This document shows positions 25,401 through 36,900 of a stretch of 64,000 bases of DNA, piece by piece (within the stretch, counting starts at the first letter, position 1; each line of letters opens with the position of its first letter). Below the pieces are notes generated by a model. The model was not told where the DNA came from and did no database searches. It saw only the letters and a program-made list of their open reading frames with translations. The stretch comes from Mesorhabditis belari. Taxonomy: Eukaryota; Nematoda; Chromadorea; Rhabditida; Rhabditidae. The stretch lies in NCBI GenBank assembly GCA_958450365.1, contig CAUEEP010000920.1:1327501-1391500 (forward strand). The letters are read 5' to 3'. The position numbers were made by a program, and so were the translations under genes.

Positions 25401-26669
25401 CAAAAAAAGGCTCACACTCTGGTCTTATCAAATTACGGCTTGGAGCTTAATTTGAGGCGAAATTGTGGGATCGATTGGTTTTGCAATGTCCACCATTACA
25501 ATGACAGTTCGCCCAGGAATTCGTGGATCACAAGGAAAACCTGGGGAAATGGATTTTTGGGTTTATGATTAGCATACCTTTAATTGGTGTGGGATTTGGA
25601 GGTGGTTGTTCAGCAATGATTTGAGCAATAGCATCTGTACTTTCTAAAGAAAACGATTGAGTTGATATTGATTAAATTTGAAAGGCCTGAATGCTCAGTT
25701 TCTCAGAAAATAAGTCAAAAATTGTCTTTACCTAGTTGGGGTCATTTAGACTAGTAATTTAGACTTAAAACTAGGCTTTTTTGCTGAGGGATTTGACCAT
25801 ATTTAAACTAAAAACGAATTTCGATGCCTACCAGCCATTTTCGATGTCCAATTCATTGCTTTGAATATGGAATTTAAAGTTCTTTGATCGACTGGATCAG
25901 CGAATAAAAAAGTTCCATAAAAAATCGTGGTTGTGTTGAATGATCTGAATTGTTTGGGAATGAAACTGTAGTGAATAGTATTGCAAAGATATTTAATACG
26001 TTATCACGTCTTACTGTGCAAGATAATCCGGCCAAACAGCAAGCGGCAGCGGTACAGTCGGCTCAATTTTAAAGCTCATAAACGAATTTTGAGTCGCTGG
26101 TGAGGTCAGAATTTCCGTCACCTAAAATCCATTTGTCTAAAGAAATCTATGAAATAAATCAAATCACATTTTGTTTAAACTTTTCTATAGCTTCTTTGTA
26201 ATCATCGGTTGAGTTGAGATAATATTGGTCATTCCAGGGAAGTCCCGGATCCAGCGAAAAGTAGAGCAACTTTGTATGATTGCTGATTCCAATTGGGCAG
26301 TCTGAGGCTGGGCATTTTATCGGTTTTGAATCACCTAAATGAGTTAAAAGCTTAATTTAAAAGCTTCTCAATGTTTTTTTTACATTTTTTATTTATTTTC
26401 GAGAGCCCAATGCCAAGGAGAATGGCGGCGACTCCAATCAAAATGGCGCTTGCTGTGAGCAGAAGTATGGAAAACTAAACAGAGGTATTGTAGGAAAGAA
26501 TTGATTGATATACAAAATGGTTTAGTAGATCTAGCATATAAGGATATAAGAATGTAATACAGGATACAATAATGTAATCTCTTATTGCTAGATCTCGAAA
26601 TATCAACCATAAGATCTCGAAATGTCAACCATAAGCAAACCCTGAACTTACCCATCTAGCTCGCTCCAT
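13440..26669 (-). CDS. giant type II membrane protein: about seven VWA-like domains plus mucin tail
   Basis: Forty-one exons join in phase from ATG 26667-26669 to TAA 13440, about 2,887 residues. Exon 1 encodes MERARW; exon 2 a signal-anchor helix ([20 protein letters not shown]). VWA-like units then follow, with first strands such as [43 protein letters not shown] and [11 protein letters not shown]; the last also has [21 protein letters not shown] and TFVTFFSAN. The unit in exons 3-5 is the weakest. Metal sites are degenerate in all. Thr/Pro linkers separate some units. The last exon (13440-17698) encodes a Thr/Ser-rich tail dominated by the repeat [11 protein letters not shown]. An AATAAA (complement of 13405-13410) lies 30 nt past the stop, so I end the gene there. 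A surface or secreted adhesion or glycocalyx role is inferred. Least certain junctions: 18583-18623, 19809-19848 and 20094-20231. Confidence 0.8.
13560..17050 (-). repeat. 33-nt coding minisatellite (11-residue mucin repeat), about 105 copies
   Basis: The unit encodes TTGSIATE followed by a variable triplet (TTG, TTA or SAG), with rarer ATATTV and ATATTG forms. Both edges decay into looser repeats ([11 protein letters not shown] at the C-terminal edge). The unit contains no stop codon in several frames, so long frames appear on both strands; only the minus frame continues from spliced VWA exons. Every second residue or so is Thr or Ser, as in heavily O-glycosylated proteins. Confidence 0.93.
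18838..18935. repeat. short tandem repeat ACCAGCTGATCCACAA
   Basis: About six imperfect copies of a 15-16 nt unit lie mainly in an intron between VWA exons 34 and 35. No coding role is seen. Confidence 0.75.
19540..19672. repeat. minisatellite AGAGTAGATTAT, intron 32 of the VWA-mucin gene
   Basis: About ten imperfect 13-14 nt units with ACTATAGAGTAG and ATTATAGAGTAG variants. They lie in the 453-nt intron that separates the first and second exons of one VWA unit. Confidence 0.8.
22075..22285. repeat. 22-nt minisatellite GATCAAATGATCTGATCTGTAT
   Basis: About eight near-identical copies, drifting to TCACATGA units at the right end, directly beside the TA-flanked element at 22302-22836. All within one intron of the VWA-mucin gene. 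Confidence 0.85.
22302..22836. mobile_element. TA-flanked MITE, CCGTATTCTC ends
   Basis: Starts CCGTATTCTCCGTAAAAG and ends with the complement CTCTAATAGTAGTGC...GAGAATACGG, with TA on both sides. No coding sequence. The same CCGTAWWT-type end is seen at 27333-27590 and 50581-51089, so these probably share one transposase source. It lies in an intron between VWA units. Confidence 0.8.
23988..24058 (-). pseudogene. tRNA-like sequence in a VWA-mucin intron
   Basis: On the minus strand there is a perfect D-arm (TAGCTCATTGGTAGAGC), an anticodon-loop-like CTGTTAG and a perfect T-arm (GCGGGTTCGAATCCCGC). The acceptor halves GCGATGG and GGTTAAT do not pair and the anticodon stem is poor. The internal promoter boxes look intact, so it could be transcribed, but a working tRNA is unlikely. 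Confidence 0.55.
24430..24737. other. GC-rich insert forming most of a VWA-mucin intron
   Basis: This 300-nt stretch has runs of G or C up to 12 long and GGGGGCAAAA-type motifs, unlike the AT-rich surroundings. It sits in the intron between exons 10 and 11 (24375-24737). Splicing it out restores a continuous VWA frame (IADGFEYDGG). Its origin is unknown. Confidence 0.55.
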
Positions 26670-27967
26670 TCTATATGGCAACCAAGTAAAACATAAGCTA
26701 GACAGAAACTCAATAACGACTTAAAATTTTTGCTGGAATATGCACAAGGTTTTCTAGCACATTCTCTACTTAACTCGCCCCATTCACGAGATTATTTACG
26801 CTGAAACGCTCTCTGATAAGACGAAATTCTCCGATAAGACTCAATTTTATGTGTCATGCACAAAAAAGTGGTTTATGAGAGATTTAGTTACAATTTTTTG
26901 AAAAATGATTGCAAGAAAGTTAGTTGAATTTAAAAGTTGAACGCTTGAAAGCAGAATTTGAAAGCAAGACGCTGAAAAGAGCAATCCGGACTTTCGTTCT
27001 TGCATGACTGATGTAATCCTTGAAAATTTGAAAAAAATCACTGCAATATCTTTCTATGAATATTCTTCTCATGTTCTGTGATTCAGAAGTGCTTGATGAT
27101 AGACGTAGAAATGTCTAAGAGGTGATCAGATCGATTCAAATAAAGAGATAATAATCACTCTATGCTTGATACAAAACGATTGTGAGCAGAAATCTTTGAA
27201 CAGATTACTGCAATATCTTTCTATTAATATCGTTCTCATGTTCTGAGATTCAGAAGTGCTTGTTGAGAGAGAAAAATCTTATTAAAACAGCTTATAAATA
27301 ACGTGACATGATGGGCTAAAATGGATATCTTACCGTAAATACTGTAATAGTACCCCACCCCCATAATGACGTTGCGGAGTGTTGCGTAGTCTAGCTTTGA
27401 ATGAGTTTTTCTCGACACTGGTTTATGCTACAATGCGCGCTTAGGTATCAAAAAAATAGTCCTGAATTTCAGCTATTTTTTGATACCAAAGACGCATTTT
27501 TTGAAAGTACGGGCGCTTTGAAAAAAATGAAATACTAAAAAACTTTTGCGACTACGCGACTGTACCACTGTCCTATCACATTATTTACGGTAAGTACTTT
27601 TAAGAACTCTATTCGAGACCTGAATGATTCGAGTTAATGATTGGCCGTTGAAGTGTCGTCAAGTTCTGTAGAATTTTGAAGAATTGTAGTCCATGGACTT
27701 GTGCTAATGGTATTGGCTAAGATGGTTGTTGTAGTACCAATGTCTATGATTGATGTTTACAGCAAAAGAGTTACATTTCTCAGCAAAAACCCTTTCATTT
27801 TATCAGTTGTTTATCTTTTCTTTGTTCTTTGAGCTTAAACAGAACACTTTTTGATCACTTTCACGTGGCCAACAAGTGACCCGATCAGTTTACACAGAAA
27901 CAAAAACATAAACTGATGCTTTTCACATAGCTTTTCCAAAGTTTATCGATTCATTTCCACAAGCTAT
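26670..27967. other. divergent promoter region of the VWA-mucin and CUB genes
   Basis: About 1.3 kb separate the two start codons. It contains a duplicated block of about 60 nt (27043-27102 and 27208-27267, both with TTCTCATGTTCTG and TTCAGAAGTGCTTG) and a TA-flanked MITE (27333-27590). No further gene is seen. Shared regulation of the two surface-protein genes is possible. Confidence 0.5.
27333..27590. mobile_element. TA-flanked MITE, CCGTAAATA ends
   Basis: Perfect short ends CCGTAAATA and TATTTACGG with TA target duplications. About 258 nt, non-coding. It sits between the two divergent surface-protein genes. Confidence 0.78.
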
Positions 27968-30900
27968 ATGTGTTTAATTCTTTTGATATTTCTAATTTCT
28001 CGATGCTTAGGTGAAAATTGAATTTATTGGGTTGGTGAATTGAAAACTGCGGGCTATTGTCATATGTGACAGTTTGAGCACTTTCTTCAAAAGAAACCCA
28101 TTTTGGTGTTAATGGAAAAGTTGTAGAGAATCAAAAATTAAGCTTATATCCAAATTTTCAGAACGATTCAAAAACTGGTTTTCAGGAAATGCCAAATTTA
28201 CGAATTTTTACAAAACTTGCATTTTAAGCGAAACTACTAAGTGTATCTTTTTGGAAATTTGGCTATAAACCTAATTTTTGATTCTCTACAACTCTTCTAT
28301 TGACACCAAAATGGGTTTCTTTTGAAGAAAGTGCTCAAAATGGGACATCTCCAGTCCTCCATTTTTGAGTCTCACGCACAAACCAAAATCCTCTATTGCA
28401 CTCGACAATCTGCCACCGGGACATATTCGTCATGTCATGCTTTATGATTTCATACAAGAGCACAGTGCAGACTTGGCAGCTGCTAATATTAAAAAGATAT
28501 ATGGGGAGGACTCACCTTCCGAAAGAACGTGTTGAGTATGGTTTGCCAAGTTTTGATCTGGGGACAAGTCTTTGAAAGATGCAGAGGGTCGTGGAGCGGC
28601 ACCCCAACTGGATGTTTCAAATTACTCGAACTCATTACCAACGACCATCGGGTATCATCGCGTAAATTGGGAGAAGAGTTAGGGGTTGATCATGCTACAG
28701 TGCTAAGGCACCTTCATACCCTTGGATTTAAATCAAAACTAGGGACTTGGGTGTCCCATGACCTCACGGACCCCCAGAAGTGAAAAGAAAAGGAACCAAA
28801 TTTAGAGAGACAAGGAACCAAATTTAGAGAGACAAGGAACCAAATTTAGAGAGATAAGGAACCAGATTTGTAAAGATAAGGAACCAAATTTAGAGGGAAA
28901 AGGAACCAAATTTAGAGATATAAGGAACGAAATTTGTAGACAACACATCAGCAGTAGCCTACATTAACCGATGAAGGCAAATAAGAGCTTACAAGAAATT
29001 GCCTGTAAAATGGGCCGTTAATGCCGTTAATGCCGTTAATGACGACCGTTAATGCGATCAAATACAGTGAACAGTTGGGAAAGGTGAATGAATTCCCGAA
29101 GAAGAATAGGCCCACCAAGTCAAAGATCGTTCTCATCCACGACAACGCGCGCCCTAATGTTTCAAAACTGACTCGCTCTAAAATAAATAGCCTTGTTTGG
29201 GAGCTTGTGGCGCACTCCCCATACAGTCCGGACCTCGCCTCTTTTGATTATCCGGAGCATGAGTAATGAGCTTGCGGGAGAACACTTCGATTCGGAAGAA
29301 GCAGTCAAAAATTGACCTTGAAAGTTTCTCGATTCAAAACCAAAATCCTACTACGAAAGAGGAATCCGTAAATTGCCTGTAAAATGGGCAGAAGTCGTCC
29401 ATAATAATGGAAATTATTTAGAATGAATTGATGGTTTTATGTTGAATAAATTTTAGTTCAAAGTCCCGCAGTTTTCGATTTACCTACCCAATATTCTTTA
29501 GTCTTATTGTGATCTCAAATCTAAATCTTTAGCAACGAGTGATGTATGGAAAGCGTTGGATGAATCGCATTGTACAGGAAGACTTTACATAGTCACGTCC
29601 AATGAAAAGACGCACATATTGAAATCACCAAATTATCCGCTACAGTATCCCGACAATTTCACTTGTCATTATTTGGTGAGTTTGGTTGAAAGGAGGTGAA
29701 ATTGTGGGCATTCAACGTTTTGGCGTTCAACGTTATCGTTTAATTCGCACAAATACAGTAATAAAATAAGATATTCAGTTAAATAATCTATCTAGATCGG
29801 GCACAGAGATGGCTGGTGGACTTCTCTAGAGTTTGATGCTTTTGAAAGTGATCCAGACGATTATATGCAAATCACGGAACGTATCGAATTCAATAACACA
29901 AAATACGATATTCCCCGGGCATTGTAAGTGAAAATGGGTATTGTATATTCGTTTTATGTTTAGTCTCCGAGGTTCACAAACTCAATCGACTCCTTTTATT
30001 TCGGGTGACACTGGGAGCGATTTTTTGCTCACATTCAGAAGTGGAAGTGGAGGAAAAAGTGCAAAACGAGGATATGGATTTCACTTGACTGTGAAAAGAA
30101 CAGGTAGATTTGCAAATTGAATTAAAATCATGAGCCTTTCATAGAAATTGGCTTTGGTCTGGTCTGGCTTGGCTTTGGTCTGGTCTGGCTTAAGACTGGT
30201 GCGGCTGCTTGTCCTAGCTTACAGCTTAACCTGTCCTAGCTTACAGCTTAACCTGCCCTAGCTTACAGCTTAACCTGTCCTAGCCTAATCTCGTCTAGTT
30301 TGACTTGAACTCATCTAGTTTGACTTAGTCTAAGAACAAACCTAGCAAATTTTACTTCAGAGGACACAGAAGCAACGCCAGCTCGTTGTCGAACGCCAAT
30401 CAATTTCGTAGACCCGGATGGACAACGATTAGAAACTGATAAACCGGGAAACGAATTCGATCCAGGTTTGTCTAGAATTAGATTTAGATTTGATTTGGCT
30501 TAGAATTTGGTGACAAACTTGGTGAATTTGAATTTGAATTTGAAGCTACTTCTCATTTAATAGTTAAGCATACAAGATTGGTTGGCCATTTCAGGTTGCA
30601 CAAAACTTCTGCTTGCTCCCGAAGGAAAAACGATTCATTTCAACGCGCTGAATGCTTCATGTAGCTGTCTTTTAACTATCAATCGATTCAGTTCTTTCAG
30701 CTAATGCAATTTATTATGTGGCTGATTTTGATGAAGTTTGGAATGAAAAACGGATGTCAACATGTAAAGAGTGAGTCGAATCACTGAGCAGAGTTGTTTC
30801 AAGCTTCATTTTCTTGGGTCAAACCGGGTCAAAATGGTCCTGGCCTTGCTTTGTCTGACCTGGGGTGACCTGGCCTTGCTTTGTCTGACCTGGGGTGACC

Positions 30901-33900
30901 TGGTCTGGCCAAAACTCTACTTTTAAATCTCCAACATTCAGAGAACTTGCCAAAGGAACAGATCCAAACTCACTTCTGACTCACTATTACGAATCTTTCA
31001 CCAATAAATTGATTGTCATGATTTGCCCGACTTTCACAACTGAGCAAGCTTTCGCATTCGATGTGATTACACAGGAGAAAAGTTGGAAAAGTATTTAAAT
31101 CTTTAAAATTCAAATTTTAGGATGCATTTGCACAAGATCGAGCTATGTTTTCAATGAAATTTATCCAAAGCATTTCTATTCTTCTCCAAATTTCGGTCAT
31201 GGAATCTGTGAGAATTTCATGTGTGCTATCAATGTTGTGAATGAGATGAAAGACAATCAGACACACTTTTGGAGTGTTTATTTGGAGATAAAGGTATTTA
31301 TAGTTTATTCGGAACATTTTTTAACTTCTCCATTTTCAGAAAAGACACCAACTCCCAGAATTGCCCACATTTGCCTTGCTTTTATCGGGATTTGATGCTG
31401 ATGAAAACGAGTTATTCAGGTATCCAAATGCATAAAACAATTGTTGAATAAAACAATTTTCTCTTTAGCTTGAACTCCACAGCTCCTCTATCTCACAAAT
31501 TTGGAATTGCCGCAAAAAATTTCACAATCATTTCAAAAGAGGGCGGTGTTCAACTCCATCTTCGGCTCTATGCTTCATCGATAGGTAAAGAAGAGATTGG
31601 TATCTCAATAGAAGTTCACAAATTATTGGGTTGTCTAGTTATGAATGCGCGTTTTTACTATTTTGTAAATTTCTCAAGATATCGAACAGATTTATATGAG
31701 TGTTATATATCATTCGAAAGCTGAAGATCTCCTCTACATTTTGGAATCTAAAAGTTTTTGAATTCATTCAACTTTTTGGGAAATTGACTGCACAAAGAGA
31801 GAGGTCGTTTTCTAGACTGAATACTTTAATCGAGACTGAATACCCTATTCTAGACTGAATACCGTAATCCAGCTAATCTAGACTGAATACCCTATTCTAT
31901 ACCGAAGACCCTAATCTAGACTCAATACCGTAATCCAGACAATCTAGACTGAATGCCCTATTCTATACTGAATACCCTAATCTGAAAAAACCCATTCCAG
32001 CCTAGCTATTCCTCAAGTTTTATGGTGTAAAATAACCGCCCAGAAAAGAAAAGAAAAGTAAAGATGATCTGAAATTGTTATACTTTTAAAAAAGTTGTAT
32101 TGATATATCTATTGGCCAAACATCAAACGGTTAACTCAATTTGAGCGGAGCCAAAACTTGATCCAAAGGCACCCTTCCATTTTTTGGCCACCTCTTCTTC
32201 TGTGCAGTCAATTTGCCCAAAAGCTGAACAAATTCAAAAACTTTTTATATCAAAATGTAGAGGAGATCTTCAGCTTTCGAATAATACTCATATAAATCTT
32301 TTTCTTGATTTCGGTATCTTCAGAAATTTACAAAAAATGAAAAAACGCGCATTACTGGACAACCCAATATAACCGAAGTCAGAAGCGTCCAGCTAAGTCA
32401 GATAAGGCCAGAGTCCAGGGATCCAGAGAGTAAAGAGGTCCAGGTCAAGAATCTATGATTGTTCTATTGGGTTGGTGAATTGAAAACTGCGGGACATTGA
32501 AATTTTGTCTTTTGACCTAATCAATTCTCCTATGATATCCCAGTTGCAATTATTCAAATTCCACTTTCCTGGGCCAATTTGTTTTGCGTAGATTCCAAAA
32601 AACACACTTTCAGCACGATTTGACGACAGTATCGCGATGAAAAGTGAAATTGAAGATTTCTAGGTTTCAACTTTGGTGTTCAGAAGGGCAAAAACCCTGA
32701 ATAAACTTCCACGGCAACTGGGATATCTTACTAGGGAACCTTCCCAACTTACCCGCGAGTTACAATATGAGGTAGGTGCAAAAGAAAGGCCCGAAAATGT
32801 ACGTTGCTGTACGTGCACATTGCTCTTAAAGTTAGCGTTTTATTCGCGCATTTCAGATTGTTCATTTTCGCTCGATTGCTAATTACCCTTGATTTTTAAT
32901 TTTTTGCTTACTTTCTTTTAAATAAATTGTCAATCATTAAATAGCATTAGAAAATAACATTATTCAAATTTTACTTTACTGCTTTACGTTTTAAGTTTTA
33001 GTTTTACTGCTAGCGGATCTGCTAGCCGATCCGAAGATCAAAGAGTTGCCAGCGCAAGCACGCTAACCACAAGGCTACAAGCTGACTTTTGGCGACTTTG
33101 GGATGGCGAAAGGAAAGGCTTTCCGGCAAAAATCAGTTTGCCAGAAATTCGAGAAAAGCCTTCATTTTTTCGAAATTTAAATGGCTGTAACTTTGTGCGT
33201 TTTGCCGATTAGCGATTTTTTTGAAAACGGTTTCTGAACGTACATTTTCGCGCCTTTCTTTTTGCACCTACCTCATATTGTAACTTAGGAAGGTTCCCTG
33301 GTTAGCAGAAACATCCCTAGAAAGTTGAATGGGTTTAGAAATGTAACATTGAACTCTAGACGTTTCTTGAACCAAAATCTATCGTATTTTTACTTAGAAA
33401 TATTTCAGATGGACTTCTCGCGGGTAACTTGGGAAGGTTCCCTGGTTAGGAGAATTGATTAGGTCAAAAGACAAAATTTCTCGACCTATCAACAAAAAAT
33501 CGATCGACAATCGAAATCGATTCTTTTTGCATTTCTTCTCTTAGTTGGACATCATTTAAGAATTGTTAGTGCTTTGATTTTTGATTTGAAGACAAATGGT
33601 TCAAACTACAGTACTGGACAATGAAATATCATATTTGAAAAACGATCGTCACTTTCGCGCGTCTGTAACCCCTTGTCTTTGAGTTTAAACTATTAGTGTT
33701 ATACATTTTCTGGAAGCTCTTTTCAAGGGCTACACAATGATAATATTGAAATTTAGAAATATGGTAAAGACAAGGGAGTTACAGACGCGCGAAAGTGACG
33801 ATCTTTTTTCAAATATGATATTTCATTGTCCAGTAGTGCACCTAAACTCAACTTGGGTAATTAAACCGACTTCAAAGCCAGAACTCTGGTAATTAAAGGC

Positions 33901-36900
33901 TTGGATCATTTAACTAGACAGAAACTATTCTTTTTAGCTATAAGTACCAACTAATGATCTTTCAGAGCACTCGATCGTGTCCTTTCAGAGCACTCGATCG
34001 TGTACGAGTACGTACTCGTTGTGCAGCCGATAAGATCATTCCGGGTCGACTCTTTGTGCTTTTTTAGAAACAACTAATGCTTGTAAAACTGTTTAAATGA
34101 TAAAAACTGTAATTAACTTCCAGTTTTTACCATTTAAAAGCTCTTCTTGATCGTCTAAAAGTAGCTTTTAACGCGTCTAAAAGTAGCTTTTGAAAATTCT
34201 TTCGTTTTATGTTTTTTCAGAGAGTAAGAAGTTTAAAAACAAGAAGATCTAGAGATCTTCTTGGAAGAAGACCCAGAAACGGTCTAATAATACAAATTTG
34301 AGGACTTTTTAGCTAAAGAAACCTATCTTGGTGTCAATAGATAAAAATAAAGCACAAAAAGTTACGATTATAACCAAAATTTCAGCTGAATTTCAGTAAA
34401 ACATTGTTATTTTTTCGTTATTTGACGAATTTCTGCTCAAATATTCCCCAAAATGCATTCAAATTTGTTCAAAAAGACGTAAAAGGACAAGAATGACTTT
34501 TATTTGATGAGAACTGTAACGAAATTGTTTAAGTGTTCCCCTGAATCGTTTTTACAGAGAAATGGATACCAACAATGGATACTAACACATAGAATTCAAC
34601 CAACAGTACTTCTTTTCAGACTGCAGTTGTTTCAATGGTGGCAAACAGATGCTAGAGCTCGAGATCAAAGAACCAACAATGAGTAGAGGAGTCGATTTCT
34701 GGATTCCCAAAGATTGTCCTCCGCAAGATTGCTGGGTGAGAGTGAAAAATCGACCAGGAATGATCTTATCGGTTGTACCATTAGCAAATGTTGCACTGAA
34801 TCACAATGAGCGCTTTGAATTGCTTTTGGATGGAAAACTCAAGAGGTTAGGACCTTAAGGTCAAGGTTATGATGAGGTAATTTTTAGAGCTATCTACAGC
34901 GAGCACGAGTACGGTTTGGCTACCTTTTTCACTGATGAGTATGGCAGTGAAATGAAGTTGATTTTTCAATATTTTGTAAACTTTATCAATTTCAGTACCA
35001 CCAATTACATCTACTTTCATTTGAGTACCCGTAATCGAACAGAGGGAAACTTTTCGGAAACGAATATTACGATGAGACTTGAATGGTCGAGAGGTAGGAA
35101 TCTTATTGAAAATTCTCAATAAGAGAACCTGTTTTTAGACTGTAAGTGTCAAGAAGAGACGATTAATCTGGTCGATGATCAACCAAGAATCATCACTTCA
35201 CCACGGTATCCAGAGAAGTGAGTGAAAGATTTGACTCAAAACTGACTTTCATCAGTGTTTAATTAACCAAATAATCAACAAATAATGTAGTTGTAAAGCT
35301 TTAACAATTCCTTTTTGAATTTAGCTACTACCCTCGTACATAAATTGCTCTCTTCGTAGTAGTATTGGGTTGTCCAGTTATGAATCCGCGTTTTTTACTA
35401 TTTTGTGAATTTCTCAAGATACCGAAATGAAGAAAAAGATATATATGAGTATTATTCGAAAGCTGAAGATCTCCTCTACATCTTGATACAAAAAGTTTTT
35501 GAATTTGTTCAGCTTTTGGGCAAATTGACTGCACAGAAGAAGAGGTGGCCAAAAAATGGAAGGGCGCCTTTGGATCAAGTTTTGGCTCCGCTCAAATTGA
35601 GTTAACCGTTTGATGTTTGGCCAATAGATATATCAATACAACTTTTTTAAAAGTATAACAATTTCAGATCATCTTTACTTTTCTTTTCTGGGCGATTCTT
35701 TTACAGTGTAAAACTTGAGGAATAGCTAAGCTGAAATGGGTTTTTTCAGATTAGGGCATTCAGTATAGAATAGGGTATTCAGTCTAAATTAGCTGGATTA
35801 CGGTATTCAGTCCAGATTAGAGTCTTCAGTCTAAATTAGCTGGATTACGGTATTCAGTCTAGAATAGGGTATTCAGTCTCGATTAAGGTATTGAGTCTAG
35901 AAAACGACCCCTCCCTTTGTGCAGTCAATTTCCCAAAAAGTTGAATGAATTCAAAAACTTTTTGATGCCAAAATGTAGAGGAGATCTTCAGCTTTCGAAT
36001 GATATATAACACTCATATACATCTGTTCGATATCTTGAGAAATTTACAAAATAGTAAAAACGCGCATTCATAACTGGACAACCCAATAGCACTCAGCACC
36101 GGCTGGACACTCGTTTAGGACACAATAGGACCTTTTTAAAAAGCCGAAATTTCAACCCAATACTTCAAATGATTGTCTGATTCCAGTGATTCGCTATCTC
36201 GGCAGATAAACCACGATTGTTTATAGTTAAAGAATGTAACATAAATGGCTCCCTTCGTAGTAGCACTCAGCATCGGCTGGACACTCGTTTGGTTCTGCGG
36301 TGACAGCTCAAACAAAGAGCTTTTATTCTTTTTTATGACGTACACTACTGGACAATGAAATATCATATTTGAAAAAAGATCGTCACTTTCGCGCGTCTGT
36401 AACTCCCTTGTCTTTACCGTATTTCTAAATATTAATATTGCCATTGTGTAGCCCTTGAAAAGAGCTTGCAGAAAATGTATAACACTAATAGTTTAAACTC
36501 AAAGACAAGGGGTTACAGACGCGCGAAAGTGACGATCGTTTTTCAAAATATGATATTTCATTGTCCAGTACTGTAGCTACAATAAGCTTAAATAGCTACA
36601 GTACGCCAAAATCTTCGAGAGCTCAAAAACCCACGTCCAAGACTATCACTATCAGTGTATCCGTCTGGTAGAGGATCGCAACCGGGCGCATAACACATCA
36701 AAACCAAACCAAAGAAGTTAGTGAAAGATTTTACTCAAAACTGACTTTCATCAGTGTTTGATTAACGAAATAATCAACAAATAATGTAGTTGAAAAGCTT
36801 TAACAATATTACAAACCTTAACAATTCCTTTTTGAATTTAGCTACTGTGATAGCCTCCATTGTATCTACCATTTCAATGCCGAAGAGGGAATTGGCATCA

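Noticed and set aside
32184..32372. Short frame [16 protein letters not shown], also seen near 35330-35552
   Set aside because: It is part of the inverted arms of the TTGGGTTGTC element and recurs with each copy; no transposase features.
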